Assembly: GCA_943371235.1 (NCBI GenBank)
Contig: CALRTZ010000007.1
Location: 1-64,000, forward strand
DNA: 64,000 nucleotides
Reading direction: 5' to 3'
DNA from: CAJBVG01 sp943371235
GTDB lineage: Bacteria; Bacteroidota; Bacteroidia; Sphingobacteriales; Sphingobacteriaceae
In this document: positions 44,844 to 54,356 of the stretch, piece after piece
How the letters are laid out: each line of letters opens with the position of its first letter
Numbering within the stretch: position 1 is the stretch's first letter
Position numbers and translations under genes: made by a program
Notes under the pieces: model-generated
The model's database searches: none
What the model was told of the DNA's origin: nothing
Seen by the model: the letters and a program-made list of their open reading frames with translations, nothing else

Positions 44844-46247
44844 ATGCGATACTTTAAAAGCACCCTTTATCTATTTATCACCTCTATTGTCTTAATTTCA
44901 TGTAAAGATGATTTAGATATTATAAACAGCCCAAGCGCCAAATTGGAATTCTCTACGGATACGATCGTTTTTGATACGTTGTTTACAACGGTAGGTTCTA
45001 CTACCAAAAGAATTAAAATATACAACAGAAATAAGAAAGCAATTAGCATCTCTAAAATAGATTTAGTCGACTCTACTTCATTTGCTCGCTATCGTTTAAA
45101 TGTTGATGGATACAGTGGTAACCATTTACGTGATGTAGAAATTCCAGCGGAAGATTCTATTTTTGGTTTTGTAGAAATTACAGTAAAGGGAAATGTTAAT
45201 TCTAACCAGTTCTCATTTTTAGTGTCGGAACAAATTACTTTTGAAACAAATACCAATATTCAAAAAGTGGAGCTAGTTGCTTTCGGTCAAAATGCTCATT
45301 TTTTTGTTGATTCTATTTTAACAGGGAACATTACTTGGAATAACGATTTGCCATATGTTATATATGGAGGAATTTTAGTTGATACCTTGAGTAGTTTAAC
45401 AATTAATGCAGGTGTAAAAATTTACATGCATAAAAATGCAATTATACTTTCTAAAGGCACTTTGCAAATAAATGGCACTTTGCAAGACAGTGTAATTATA
45501 CAAGGCGATAGAAGAGAGTCGCAATATTACAATGAGCCGGGACAATGGAACTCTATTCAGTTCTTACCAGGTAGCATTAACAACAAAATAAATTATACAA
45601 CCATAAAAGGTACAGTATACGGTGTAATTGTAGGTACATTCCCCATTTACGGAATTCAACCTCAATTAGAAATTACCAACTCCATAATAAAATATAGTAC
45701 CGTTACTGGTATGTATTTAATTGATGGTTTTGTTAGGGCTTACAATAATTTGGTTTTTGCATGCGGGCAGTATGCGATGTTAACTCAACTTGGCGGCAAT
45801 TATGAATTTATACATAACACGTTTGCGCAAACAAATAACTTTTCGAATAGGCAAACACCAGCTGTAGCCATTACAGATTATTTACTGATAAATAATGTAC
45901 CAGTAACAGACCAATTAAATGCTGTATTTAAAAACAACATTGTAACGGGTTCTTTAAAAGACGAATATTTTACAGAGTTTAAAAGTACTGCTACGGCAAA
46001 TGTGAGTACAGAGTACAATTCATTAAAAAGTTCCAAAACATGGTCTAGTACTAATATTTTAAATAGAGACCCCATGTTTAAAGATCCGAGTGTAAGTCTC
46101 TCCTCCAATTTCACCGAAAACTACCGTTTAAAAGCAAATTCTCCGATGAAGGGGAAAGCGGATTTTACAAATTCACCTAGTATTTTATTGCAAGATGCGG
46201 ATGGTGTAATGAGATTAAATCCCTCATCATTAGGCTGTTACGAATAA
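44844..46247 (+). CDS. Lipoprotein with right-handed parallel beta-helix
   Basis: 467 aa. MRYFKSTLYLFITSIVLISCKDD is a lipoprotein signal peptide with Cys20 as the lipidated residue; this ATG (44844) is preferred over an in-frame upstream start at 44763 that would disrupt the signal. The middle (about 170-330) has regular beta-helix rungs such as INAGVKIYMHKNAIILSKG and LEITNSIIKYSTVTGMYLI. The protein is probably displayed on the outer membrane. Substrate and role unknown. It is divergent from the T9SS cargo gene, with 70 bp between the two start codons. Confidence 0.75.
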   Translation: MRYFKSTLYLFITSIVLISCKDDLDIINSPSAKLEFSTDTIVFDTLFTTVGSTTKRIKIYNRNKKAISISKIDLVDSTSFARYRLNVDGYSGNHLRDVEIPAEDSIFGFVEITVKGNVNSNQFSFLVSEQITFETNTNIQKVELVAFGQNAHFFVDSILTGNITWNNDLPYVIYGGILVDTLSSLTINAGVKIYMHKNAIILSKGTLQINGTLQDSVIIQGDRRESQYYNEPGQWNSIQFLPGSINNKINYTTIKGTVYGVIVGTFPIYGIQPQLEITNSIIKYSTVTGMYLIDGFVRAYNNLVFACGQYAMLTQLGGNYEFIHNTFAQTNNFSNRQTPAVAITDYLLINNVPVTDQLNAVFKNNIVTGSLKDEYFTEFKSTATANVSTEYNSLKSSKTWSSTNILNRDPMFKDPSVSLSSNFTENYRLKANSPMKGKADFTNSPSILLQDADGVMRLNPSSLGCYE

Positions 46248-46320
46248 ATCTAAAATATTTTAAAAATCTTGTAACCTTTTATCTGAACGCTCGTTAAAGT
46301 TATATGAGAGCGTAAATTAA

Positions 46321-46366
46321 ATTATGTTATAATGGCCGTTCCAAAAGGGTGGCCATTAAACATAAT
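46321..46366. promoter_or_regulatory. Long hairpin between lipoprotein and Hpt genes
   Basis: ATTATGTT-A-TAATGGCC pairs with GGCCATTA-AACATAAT, giving 16 paired bases with one bulged A and a 13-base loop. No T-run follows on either strand, so a simple terminator is doubtful. It may end the lipoprotein transcript or regulate the module downstream. The rest of 46248-46449 is AT-rich. Confidence 0.6.
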
Positions 46367-46449
46367 ATTCCTCAATTGCTCTTAAAATCAAATAAAACTT
46401 CTTTTTTATTGAACATTATAGTAGATTAGTCTAATAACTTATTACTTAT

Positions 46450-46800
46450 ATGTATCAATACATCAATTTGGAATACCTTAATGAATTGTCGGAGGGGAAT
46501 AATGAATTCAAGAAAGATATGATCTTAACCTTTTTAGATCGTGTTCCCTTTTATATCGAAGAATTTAAAGAGTTAAAGTCGAATCGAAATTGGCAGAGCA
46601 TGCAGTTTTTTGCTCATAAGTCAAAATCAACTTTTCAATTAATGGGCATCCAGAAATTATCTGATGATGCAGCACTAATAGAACTTTATTGTAAAGAGGG
46701 TATTAGAGAGGCTGAAATAGAGAAACTATTGAATCAAATGGCGCCGTATTTTATTTCTGTTGTAAAAGAAATGAAAATGGTATTAAAAGAAATGCAATAG
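46450..46800 (+). CDS. Stand-alone Hpt (histidine phosphotransfer) protein
   Basis: 116 aa, helical. FFAHKSKSTFQLMGIQKLSDDAALIEL is the Hpt active site, with phospho-accepting His56 in the pattern HKxKSxFxxMG. It would relay phosphate from a hybrid kinase to a response regulator. No kinase gene is in the window. The single-domain response regulator 47 bp downstream is the obvious partner. Together with the glycan genes that follow, the pair probably controls exopolysaccharide synthesis or export (inference from order). Confidence 0.85.
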   Translation: MYQYINLEYLNELSEGNNEFKKDMILTFLDRVPFYIEEFKELKSNRNWQSMQFFAHKSKSTFQLMGIQKLSDDAALIELYCKEGIREAEIEKLLNQMAPYFISVVKEMKMVLKEMQ

Positions 46801-46847
46801 TTTAAGGTTATTTCATCAAGTTAAATTGCAACAACAGCACTACCAAC

Positions 46848-47210
46848 ATGAGATTATTAATAGTAGACGACGATGTATTAATGCTTAAAGCATTAAAATT
46901 TAGGATGAGCAAGGATGGCTACGATGTAGATGTAGCAGAAGATGGACGTAAAGCAATTGAATGTATAGATAATTGTGTGTATGATTTAGTGTTAACAGAT
47001 GTTATGCTACCTTTTAAAAATGGATTAGAAATAGTTCAACACATAAAAAATAAAGAAGGTTTAAAAACGAAAGTTGTTATTTTATCAGCAGTTGGGGTAG
47101 AAAATGCAGTTACAGATGGCTTTGCTATGGGAGCTGATGAATACATTACCAAACCTTTTAGCCCATCAGAATTATCAATAAGAGTTAAAAAAATATTAGC
47201 TACAAGTTGA
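46848..47210 (+). CDS. Single-domain response regulator (CheY-like)
   Basis: 120 aa receiver domain only. Acidic pocket VDDD at 7-9, phospho-acceptor Asp51 in LVLTDVMLP, Thr/Ser site in VILSAVG, and Lys102 in ITKPFSPSEL are all present. There is no DNA-binding or enzymatic output, so it must act through protein contacts, perhaps with the HEAT-repeat protein or synthase downstream. It starts 47 bp after the Hpt gene and ends 10 bp before the HEAT-repeat gene. Confidence 0.88.
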   Translation: MRLLIVDDDVLMLKALKFRMSKDGYDVDVAEDGRKAIECIDNCVYDLVLTDVMLPFKNGLEIVQHIKNKEGLKTKVVILSAVGVENAVTDGFAMGADEYITKPFSPSELSIRVKKILATS

Positions 47211-47220
47211 ATTTTTTTGT

Positions 47221-48510
47221 ATGATAAATAAAATCGTTAGTATTCTTTTTTTGATATTTTGTTTAAGCATTACATCATCAAGTGCAACAATAAAAAGGGA
47301 TACGATTGACATTTTATTGGTAGACGATTCATTATATAATTCATCAAGTGCTTTTATGAATAAAGCACAGTCTAAATCGGAGCTTAAATCAATAGGATTT
47401 GCTGATTATGTGGATGCAGGTTTAAAGAATGAAGACAAATTTGTTCGTTTCTCTTATCGCTTGATTATTGCTTTGTTTATTATTTTTATCTCAACTTTTG
47501 TTTTTATTATAAGCAATAGGTTTGTAGTTGAATATTTAAAAAGAAAAAAATCAAGAATTAACGATAGGATTGAAGAGCTCATTGCCGTATATATAAGTTT
47601 AGATAAAGATTCGGAATCTGAATCGGACGAAATTTACGAGGAGTTAAAAGCATTTTTAGAAAACAAAACAGCTCGCCGGATTATTTTAAAAAACATTTTA
47701 TCAGTAGATAATTCATTTTCAGGAGAGAGCAATATACAACTTCGCAAATTATATACTAAGCTTAATTATGATAAAAGAGCATTGCAAAAGCTAAGCTCTG
47801 AAAGTTGGGCAATTAGAGCAAAAGCAATTAGAGAGCTTGCACAAATGGATGTTGTAGAAACAACCGAAAAAATCCGGAAATCCTTAACGCATATAAATCC
47901 TGTATTGAGGCTAGAAGCGGGTATAGCCTTATTAAAATTAGACAAAGCGAATCCATTTTCATTCCTTGATGTAGACAGGGAATTGACCACTTGGCAACAA
48001 ATGAATTTACTCGAAATTATAAGAAAAGTAAAATCATTAAAGGTTCCAAATTTTAAAAGATGGTTGTATTCTAAACAAGAAAGTATAATAGAGTTTTCTA
48101 TTAAACTAATTTCATATTATCAACAATTGGATGCGGTAGATGATTTGAAGTTATTGCTAACACACAAAAGCGCATCCGTACGATTTGAATTAGTGAAATG
48201 TTTAGGATCACTGGAGATGGAAGAGGTTATAGATGATTTAATAGTTGTATATGAATCTGAAAAAGAAGAAACCGTGAGATTGCAGTGCATTAAATCAATT
48301 GCTTACCTAGGTGGTGAATCCTCTATTGTATTTTTAGAGAAGGTGCTACTATCTGGTATTTCTGTTGAAATGTTGGTTGCTGCAATTGCCTTAAGAGAAT
48401 CGGGTGAAATGGGTACAATTAAATTGAAAGAGTATTTAAATACAAAAGATGTACAATTACTTAAAGTGCTGAAGCATGCTTTAGATGAAAATTTAACAGT
48501 TAGCAAATGA
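47221..48510 (+). CDS. Membrane-anchored HEAT-repeat protein
   Basis: 429 aa. A signal-like N-terminus (IVSILFLIFCLSITSSSA), a short periplasmic stretch, a strong membrane span (LIIALFIIFISTFVFIISN, about 85-105), a charged helix, and then a long helical region with HEAT-like repeats: SWAIRAKAIRELAQM, NPVLRLEAGIALLKL, SASVRFELVKCLGSL, EETVRLQCIKSIAYLGG. The repeats would lie in the cytoplasm and form a protein-binding surface, a possible receiver for the response regulator or a scaffold for the synthase encoded next (4-base overlap, ATGA). No enzyme motif. Confidence 0.75.
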   Translation: MINKIVSILFLIFCLSITSSSATIKRDTIDILLVDDSLYNSSSAFMNKAQSKSELKSIGFADYVDAGLKNEDKFVRFSYRLIIALFIIFISTFVFIISNRFVVEYLKRKKSRINDRIEELIAVYISLDKDSESESDEIYEELKAFLENKTARRIILKNILSVDNSFSGESNIQLRKLYTKLNYDKRALQKLSSESWAIRAKAIRELAQMDVVETTEKIRKSLTHINPVLRLEAGIALLKLDKANPFSFLDVDRELTTWQQMNLLEIIRKVKSLKVPNFKRWLYSKQESIIEFSIKLISYYQQLDAVDDLKLLLTHKSASVRFELVKCLGSLEMEEVIDDLIVVYESEKEETVRLQCIKSIAYLGGESSIVFLEKVLLSGISVEMLVAAIALRESGEMGTIKLKEYLNTKDVQLLKVLKHALDENLTVSK

Positions 48511-49925
48511 GTTTTTTATTCGACATATTGAGTGGCTTCGTTAGTATTGGTATTTTTTACTATGCATTAACAGTATATATATCATACATGTTATTAGCTA
48601 TACTTTCTGCTTATGAAATGAGATTTTATAAGAAGAAAAATAGTTTTGTAAATTATAATACAATCCTTTCCTCTACTTTATCTCCATCAATTTCTATTAT
48701 TGCGCCAGCATATAATGAACAGCATACTATAGTAGAGAACATACGATCCTTGGTATCATTATATTACAATGATTTTGAAGTTATAATTGTAAATGATGGA
48801 AGTAAAGATGATTCGATGAAGTTAATGATTGATAGCTTTGATTTAGTAAAAGTAAATTATGCTTTTGAATACAAAATTGAGTGTAAAGAAATTTTGGGTG
48901 TGTACAAATCTAGAAATAAAGCATACAACAAATTAGTAGTGGTTGATAAAAAAAATGGAGGCAAAGCAGATGCATTAAATGCAGGTATAAATATTTCTAT
49001 GAAAGATATTATTGCTTGTATAGATGTAGATTGTATACTAGAGTCGGAAGCGTTATTAAAAATGGTTAAGCCATTTTTAGAAGAGAAGGTAAAAGTAATT
49101 GCAACAGGTGGGGTAATACGTATTGCAAACAATTGTGAAATTGAACACGGTAGAATCACAAAAATTAGATTGCCCGATAATTGGTTAGCTAGAATGCAAG
49201 TATTAGAATATTTCAGAGCATTTTTAGTAGGGCGTATGGCTTGGAGTAGATTAAATGGTCTGTTATTGGTTTCAGGAGCTTTAGGGTTATTTGATAGAAA
49301 AATTGTTGTAGAATGTGGCGGATATAATCATGACACGGTTGGTGAAGATATGGAGTTGGTTGTAAGAATGCGTAGGTACATGGCAGATAGGGGAGAGAAA
49401 TATAAAGTGGTGTATGTGCCAGATCCTCTATGTTGGACAGAGGCTCCATCAGATACAAAAGTTTTAGGAAGGCAACGAAACAGATGGATGCGTGGCACCA
49501 TTGAAACAATGATTTCACATCAAGCATTATTTTTTAACCCAAAGTATAAATTGTTAGGTATGCTAAGTTATCCTTATTGGTTCTTCTTCGAATGGATGGC
49601 CCCAATTATTGAAATAATAGGAATTACTTTTGCCGTTTTTTTTGGAATTATGGGTTACATTAGTTTTTCTTTTTTTCTAATTATGTTGTTATTGGTATTT
49701 ATGTTTAGTTTTACCTATTCCTCTTTTTCAATTTTATACGAAGAAATTTCTTACCATCAATATAAAAATAAGAAAGACATTTTGAAGTTATTTTTATCAG
49801 CCTTAATAGAACCTTTTTTTTATCATCAATTGAATTTATGGTGGTCTATAAGAGGGAACATCGATTTTTTAACCGGTAAAAAATCATGGGGGGAAATGAC
49901 TAGGAAAGGATTTACTAAAAAATAA
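48507..49925 (+). CDS. Processive GT2 glycan synthase
   Basis: 472 aa. One N-terminal span, a GT-A domain with IIAPAYNEQHTI, VIIVNDGSKDDS, NGGKADALNAGI, CIDVDCIL (metal-binding DxD), VGEDMELVVRMRRY (catalytic ED) and RQRNRWMRGT (the QxxRW motif of processive synthases), then three or four C-terminal spans. This is the plan of PgaC/IcaA and BcsA-like enzymes that polymerise and export a homopolysaccharide across the inner membrane. The sugar is not predictable. It is flanked by a HEAT-repeat protein and an LtaS-like protein. Confidence 0.85.
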   Translation: MSFLFDILSGFVSIGIFYYALTVYISYMLLAILSAYEMRFYKKKNSFVNYNTILSSTLSPSISIIAPAYNEQHTIVENIRSLVSLYYNDFEVIIVNDGSKDDSMKLMIDSFDLVKVNYAFEYKIECKEILGVYKSRNKAYNKLVVVDKKNGGKADALNAGINISMKDIIACIDVDCILESEALLKMVKPFLEEKVKVIATGGVIRIANNCEIEHGRITKIRLPDNWLARMQVLEYFRAFLVGRMAWSRLNGLLLVSGALGLFDRKIVVECGGYNHDTVGEDMELVVRMRRYMADRGEKYKVVYVPDPLCWTEAPSDTKVLGRQRNRWMRGTIETMISHQALFFNPKYKLLGMLSYPYWFFFEWMAPIIEIIGITFAVFFGIMGYISFSFFLIMLLLVFMFSFTYSSFSILYEEISYHQYKNKKDILKLFLSALIEPFFYHQLNLWWSIRGNIDFLTGKKSWGEMTRKGFTKK

Positions 49926-49927
49926 AA

Positions 49928-51946
49928 ATGAAGGTACAAGAAAATTACTCTTATTTACGAAATAGATTAATATTAAGCTTGCATAATTTCACAGGTATTA
50001 CGCTTGGTTTGCTTGTTTTATTTATACTGTTAAGATTAGTTGAATATACAACTCTATCCTTTAATCATTCCGGCATAAGCAATTTGTTTTATTATGAATT
50101 TAATGGATTGATATTTGATCTCTCATTTTTTTTAAATTATACATCCTTAGTTTTTTTACCTATAATTTTATTGAGTATTATCATAGATTTTAGGGTAGTT
50201 AATTTCCTATATACACTAATAGGAGCAATCTTTCTAATGTTTTACGTAGTGTTGATTTATTATTTTTCCGAAACTCTAAATCCGTTAGGGGCCGATTTGT
50301 TTTCATACTCTGAAGAAGAGCTTAAACTTATTATTGGAGCATCAGGTGCTATTAATATTTGGTCGATTTTATTTGCAATATTTTTTATTTATATATGTTT
50401 TAAAATTCCTTCATTATTTAGAAATATTAATTGGCATATTTCTGTACTAATAACTTATCTTATTATTTCGGGTTTTAGTTGGTTTTACAATCCATATGTA
50501 AAACCTAATATTAATAGTTACAAAAAAGAAATCAATTATTTTTTAAGTTCAAATAAACTAGCTTATTTTTATTTTGATATAAAAGAAAATGAAATTCAAG
50601 ATTCGGAAATAGCTTATGATGGATTTTATTTTGATGATGATTTAACGGGTAGAAGTTTTAAATACATTGACCCGGAAAATTATCCTTTTTTAAATATTGA
50701 TACCACTCAAGATGTTCTATCTAACTTTTTAAATAAATCTACAAAACGACCTAATTTAGTTTTTATTATAGTAGAGGGGTTAGGCAGGTCTTATTCGGGA
50801 GTAGCGGCAGACAATGGAAGTTTTACCCCTTTTTTAGATTCCTTGGCTGAGCATAGTTTATATTGGGAAAACTTTGTTAGCAATGGTGGTAGAACCTTTG
50901 CAATACTTCCTGCTATGTTTGCTTCCTTGCCTTTTGGCGAAAAGGGATTTTTAGAGTATGCAGAAAATGCACCGAAACATCAGTCGTTAATAAGACTACT
51001 AGGTGTAAACGGTTATTACACCAGTTTTTATCATGGTGGTAATTCAAATTTCGATAACATGGACATATTCCTTAAGCGACAAAACATAGGAAGGATTATT
51101 GATGAAAATTATTTCCCGAAAAGGTATAAAAAAATGCCACCGAGTGCACAGAACTTTACTTGGGGATATGGTGATATTGAATTGTTCAATTACTATTTCA
51201 ATTTAATTGATACGATTACAAAGCCACGAATGGATATTTTGCTTACACTTTCCAATCATAGCCCGTTTAAAGTAATTGGCTTAAATAAGTATAGAGAGAG
51301 ATTTGAACAAAGATTAGAAGATCTTGATATTTCTGGTGAAGGAAAAGATTCTTACAGCTCTTACAAGGATATGTATAGTTGTGTTTTATATTCGGATGAT
51401 GCTATTCGAAATTTTATTAATAAATATAAAAAGAGAAAGGATTTTAACAATACAATTTTTATTATAACAGGTGATCATCGAATGCCTGAGATTCCAATAG
51501 ATAGAAGAATTGAGCAGTTTCGTGTTCCATTAATTATTTATTCACCAATGTTAAAACGGAAAGCTAGTTTTAAAGGCGTTTCATCCCATTTAGATATTAC
51601 ACCAACGTTAATATCATATTTAAGATTTAATTATAAAATAAATAGACCATTGCAGCAAGCTTGGTTAGGAGCAGATTTAGATACTTCTAGATTTTTTGCG
51701 AGTCGAAAATTTATACCAATGATGCGGAATAAAAACGAGTTGCAAGATTTTATTGATCGATCTATCTATTCTTCGGGGATGAAAGTGGAGTTAATTAATG
51801 ATAGGTTAATATCTTCTAATACAAATGATTTAATTGCTAAAAGAATTACGGAAGGTCGTATAAAAGAGTTTAAATTGAAGAACTCAACTATTAAAAATTC
51901 GAAGGGCTTAGTGCCAGATTCTGTTTATAACTATTCTTTTCGGTAA
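49928..51946 (+). CDS. LtaS-like membrane phosphotransferase/sulfatase-fold protein
   Basis: 672 aa. Five N-terminal membrane spans, then a periplasmic alkaline-phosphatase-fold domain: NLVFIIVEGLGRSYSG (first metal site), SNGGRTFAILPAMFASLP with the likely nucleophile Thr, FYHGGNSNFDNMD, LSNHSPFKV and IITGDHRMPE (second metal-site Asp-His). This is the lipoteichoic-acid-synthase/OpgB family, which transfers phosphoglycerol or phosphoethanolamine to glycans. In a Gram-negative context it may decorate the polymer made by the GT2 next door. Its 3' end overlaps the convergent gene by 16 bases. Confidence 0.82.
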   Translation: MKVQENYSYLRNRLILSLHNFTGITLGLLVLFILLRLVEYTTLSFNHSGISNLFYYEFNGLIFDLSFFLNYTSLVFLPIILLSIIIDFRVVNFLYTLIGAIFLMFYVVLIYYFSETLNPLGADLFSYSEEELKLIIGASGAINIWSILFAIFFIYICFKIPSLFRNINWHISVLITYLIISGFSWFYNPYVKPNINSYKKEINYFLSSNKLAYFYFDIKENEIQDSEIAYDGFYFDDDLTGRSFKYIDPENYPFLNIDTTQDVLSNFLNKSTKRPNLVFIIVEGLGRSYSGVAADNGSFTPFLDSLAEHSLYWENFVSNGGRTFAILPAMFASLPFGEKGFLEYAENAPKHQSLIRLLGVNGYYTSFYHGGNSNFDNMDIFLKRQNIGRIIDENYFPKRYKKMPPSAQNFTWGYGDIELFNYYFNLIDTITKPRMDILLTLSNHSPFKVIGLNKYRERFEQRLEDLDISGEGKDSYSSYKDMYSCVLYSDDAIRNFINKYKKRKDFNNTIFIITGDHRMPEIPIDRRIEQFRVPLIIYSPMLKRKASFKGVSSHLDITPTLISYLRFNYKINRPLQQAWLGADLDTSRFFASRKFIPMMRNKNELQDFIDRSIYSSGMKVELINDRLISSNTNDLIAKRITEGRIKEFKLKNSTIKNSKGLVPDSVYNYSFR

Positions 51947-53121
51947 ATTGGAATTGATTTCTTACTTTTAGACGAAGTACGACTATAGTTTTCTTCTAGA
52001 ATTTTTTTCATTACTGGAAAATAGTAGGCATAGAAGAAACTTTCACGTTGAACGATTGATTTATTATTTACGGATAAACTTTTAATGTAATTTATAAATT
52101 TAAATTTTGCATAATTCATATCAATTGGATTATCGGCAAAATCTGCTGCAAAATAATACATCATACTGTTATTTTGTGCACGTTCAATACTAGCAGGGAA
52201 TACCTTAAGAATATTGTTTTCATATAATATGGTATCGCCACTAGCATTGGTATTTAGTTTAAAAACAGAAATAATGTTATTCTTACGCGAGCTTTGATTA
52301 ATTTCGAACCAAAATGGATAGGGAACTTCTTTAGGTATATTGTATTTATCTTGATTTATTTTTTGAGTATGTATTATGGGCATCGCTCCATTTAAATGCC
52401 TTCCTTCTTCTAAAATTTCAACTCTTCCATTTTCGTTTACTAAAATTATGCCTTGTCCTTTAAAATTCCAGTTATAGGTATGGTGTTGAACATAACTTTC
52501 AACCACCCACCGTGGAATTTCCGGATTTCGATTTGTGTCCAATTCATCAAAATACCTCCCAATCCAACCTGTCCATTTAATTCTATATATTTCTTCAAAA
52601 GCTCTACGTGTGCTTATATTGGTAGGGGAGCCCATACTATTGAATTCAGAAACCACCAACTTGTTTCTTTCCACCATATTATTTATCAGTTTCAAGTCGG
52701 CTTTGTTCATTCCTCCATATATTTTTTTAGATCTACGGTAAACATCTCCATCATACCAATCATTGTTATAAATACCATAACAATCGGTAAAATAAACCAT
52801 GTCTATCCTTTCCGATAATTCTTTTATTTCACTATTGGTTCTTGCATTTAAATCGTTGATGTAATATTTTTTATTTTTAAAAGGGTAGAATCCCATATAA
52901 TCACTGCTAGCATCATAAAAGGTTCCATCCCATTTTATGTATTTTTCATTTTTTAATATCCAGCAAAAAGACACATGTTCTTGAGCAGGTTGTTCAGTTA
53001 CTGTTTTGTCAATAATAAGAATGTTCATCTTTTTCTCGGCAGATAATTTCCACCATAGCCACATCCAAAGAGGTGATAGCACTATTATCATTACTATAAG
53101 AAAAATGAAACATTTTCTCAT
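51931..53121 (-). CDS. Membrane-anchored extracytoplasmic protein of unknown family
   Basis: 396 aa. A single N-terminal span (CFIFLIVMIIVLSPLWMWLWW) and about 365 extracytoplasmic residues. Notable segments are MVYFTDCYGIYNNDW, KLVVSEFNSMGSPTN, KWTGWIGRYFDELD, YNWNFKGQGIILVNENGRVE and PYPFWFEINQ, which suggest an alpha/beta fold with a beta-rich C-half. The SEFNSM strand in this position recalls class I amidotransferase-like folds, but no catalytic triad is certain. It ends over the LtaS-like gene (16-base convergent overlap) and its start abuts the YaiO-like gene, so a role in the same exopolysaccharide module is inferred. Not recognised. Confidence 0.6.
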   Translation of the reverse strand: MRKCFIFLIVMIIVLSPLWMWLWWKLSAEKKMNILIIDKTVTEQPAQEHVSFCWILKNEKYIKWDGTFYDASSDYMGFYPFKNKKYYINDLNARTNSEIKELSERIDMVYFTDCYGIYNNDWYDGDVYRRSKKIYGGMNKADLKLINNMVERNKLVVSEFNSMGSPTNISTRRAFEEIYRIKWTGWIGRYFDELDTNRNPEIPRWVVESYVQHHTYNWNFKGQGIILVNENGRVEILEEGRHLNGAMPIIHTQKINQDKYNIPKEVPYPFWFEINQSSRKNNIISVFKLNTNASGDTILYENNILKVFPASIERAQNNSMMYYFAADFADNPIDMNYAKFKFINYIKSLSVNNKSIVQRESFFYAYYFPVMKKILEENYSRTSSKSKKSIPIYRKE

Positions 53122-54353
53122 TAAAAAATCTTTTCGATATTAATATTGAAATTATAATTTGTTCTATAGCCAGAGAACGACGTTTCTTCTTCTGAAATTC
53201 CAATACCTATGCCAGCAATTAAATTTCGTTTAAAAGGTTTTTGATACGTGAGTCGAAGTCTGTTTGATTTGAGCAAAAAACTATTTGGCACTCCATCATT
53301 TCTATTAATTCGGACCTCATCCGTAGAAATACCAGAGCCTGCAATTATTCCAATATAATTATTTGCATCACCTAAGTAATAACGAGTACTTAATGTTAAG
53401 GACCCTGATGAGCCCACTGAACTTGGTATATAATTTGGTCGTAAAGAAAACCAAAAATTTTTCCAGTATTTACCTATGGATGCTGTGTAAACCCAAGTGG
53501 TGTTACTAAAGCGAAGGTACCTAATGCCAAGTTCAGCCTCAAAAGATTTAGGTAAAGCTCTATAAATAGATGCCCCCCACTTGTAAGTTGGGAAAATACT
53601 TACATCGGAATAGCCTCCATTTAAATACATATACATTTTATCGCCAATACTTGGATACCAATCTAACTCTATTTGATTTCCTGAAACTCCAAAACGTTCT
53701 GCACGATTAAGTCTTGTAATGATAGATCCCAAATTATTTGTACTTCGTGTATATGCGAGGCTGTATAAATTCCAAGGACTAAATGTTTTGTTAAACTGGT
53801 CGTGGTCGTAGTTTATAGAAATTTTATTGCGCTGTATTTTTCGTTTTATGAGCTCGTTATATTCAAATAATTGTGATTCTTTTTTATTGTATTTTAGAGC
53901 AAAATTCATAGTATTACTTGCATCCTCTATTCTGTTCAAATTTATCAGAGCTTTAGATTTTCTGAGTAAAATATCTGCATTAGTTGAGTCGTATTTTAAA
54001 GCGTTATTTGCGACAGTCAAAGCGCTAGAATAATTTTCGCTCCACAATTCTAAATCGCACAAAGCAGAATAGGCATCTATGTAATTTCCTTGTTTGGCAA
54101 TAACTCCATTAAAATAAATTCTTGCGGTATCATATTGTTCATCCCATGTATAAAGTCTGCCAAGAAAAACCTGAATTTCTAAATAATTAGGGCTTAAGTC
54201 TATTGCATTTTTTGCAATAGACTTTGCTTTTGAACGATCGCCAGAAAATCCATATTTCCTCGCTTCTTTAAATAATGAGTCTATATCTTGCGCATAAGCA
54301 AAATTTAATATACTTAAAAAGACGACGAATATTATAGAGAGTTTTTTATTCAT
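53121..54353 (-). CDS. TPR plus YaiO-type outer-membrane beta-barrel protein
   Basis: 410 aa from ATG 54353 (a TTG one codon upstream is an unlikely start). Signal peptide ending NFAYAQ. Residues about 25-165 carry TPR-like helices (AKSIAKNAIDLSPNYLEIQVFLGRLY), and the remainder is a beta-barrel with strands such as NKISINYDHDQF and LTLSTRYYLGDANNYIG, matching YaiO-family proteins. The TPR-plus-barrel plan is like PgaA, the PNAG exporter, which suggests an outer-membrane exit for the polymer made by the GT2 at 48.5 kb. It starts 3 bases after glyA and may share its promoter. Confidence 0.75.
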   Translation of the reverse strand: MNKKLSIIFVVFLSILNFAYAQDIDSLFKEARKYGFSGDRSKAKSIAKNAIDLSPNYLEIQVFLGRLYTWDEQYDTARIYFNGVIAKQGNYIDAYSALCDLELWSENYSSALTVANNALKYDSTNADILLRKSKALINLNRIEDASNTMNFALKYNKKESQLFEYNELIKRKIQRNKISINYDHDQFNKTFSPWNLYSLAYTRSTNNLGSIITRLNRAERFGVSGNQIELDWYPSIGDKMYMYLNGGYSDVSIFPTYKWGASIYRALPKSFEAELGIRYLRFSNTTWVYTASIGKYWKNFWFSLRPNYIPSSVGSSGSLTLSTRYYLGDANNYIGIIAGSGISTDEVRINRNDGVPNSFLLKSNRLRLTYQKPFKRNLIAGIGIGISEEETSFSGYRTNYNFNINIEKIF

Positions 54354-54356
54354 CAA

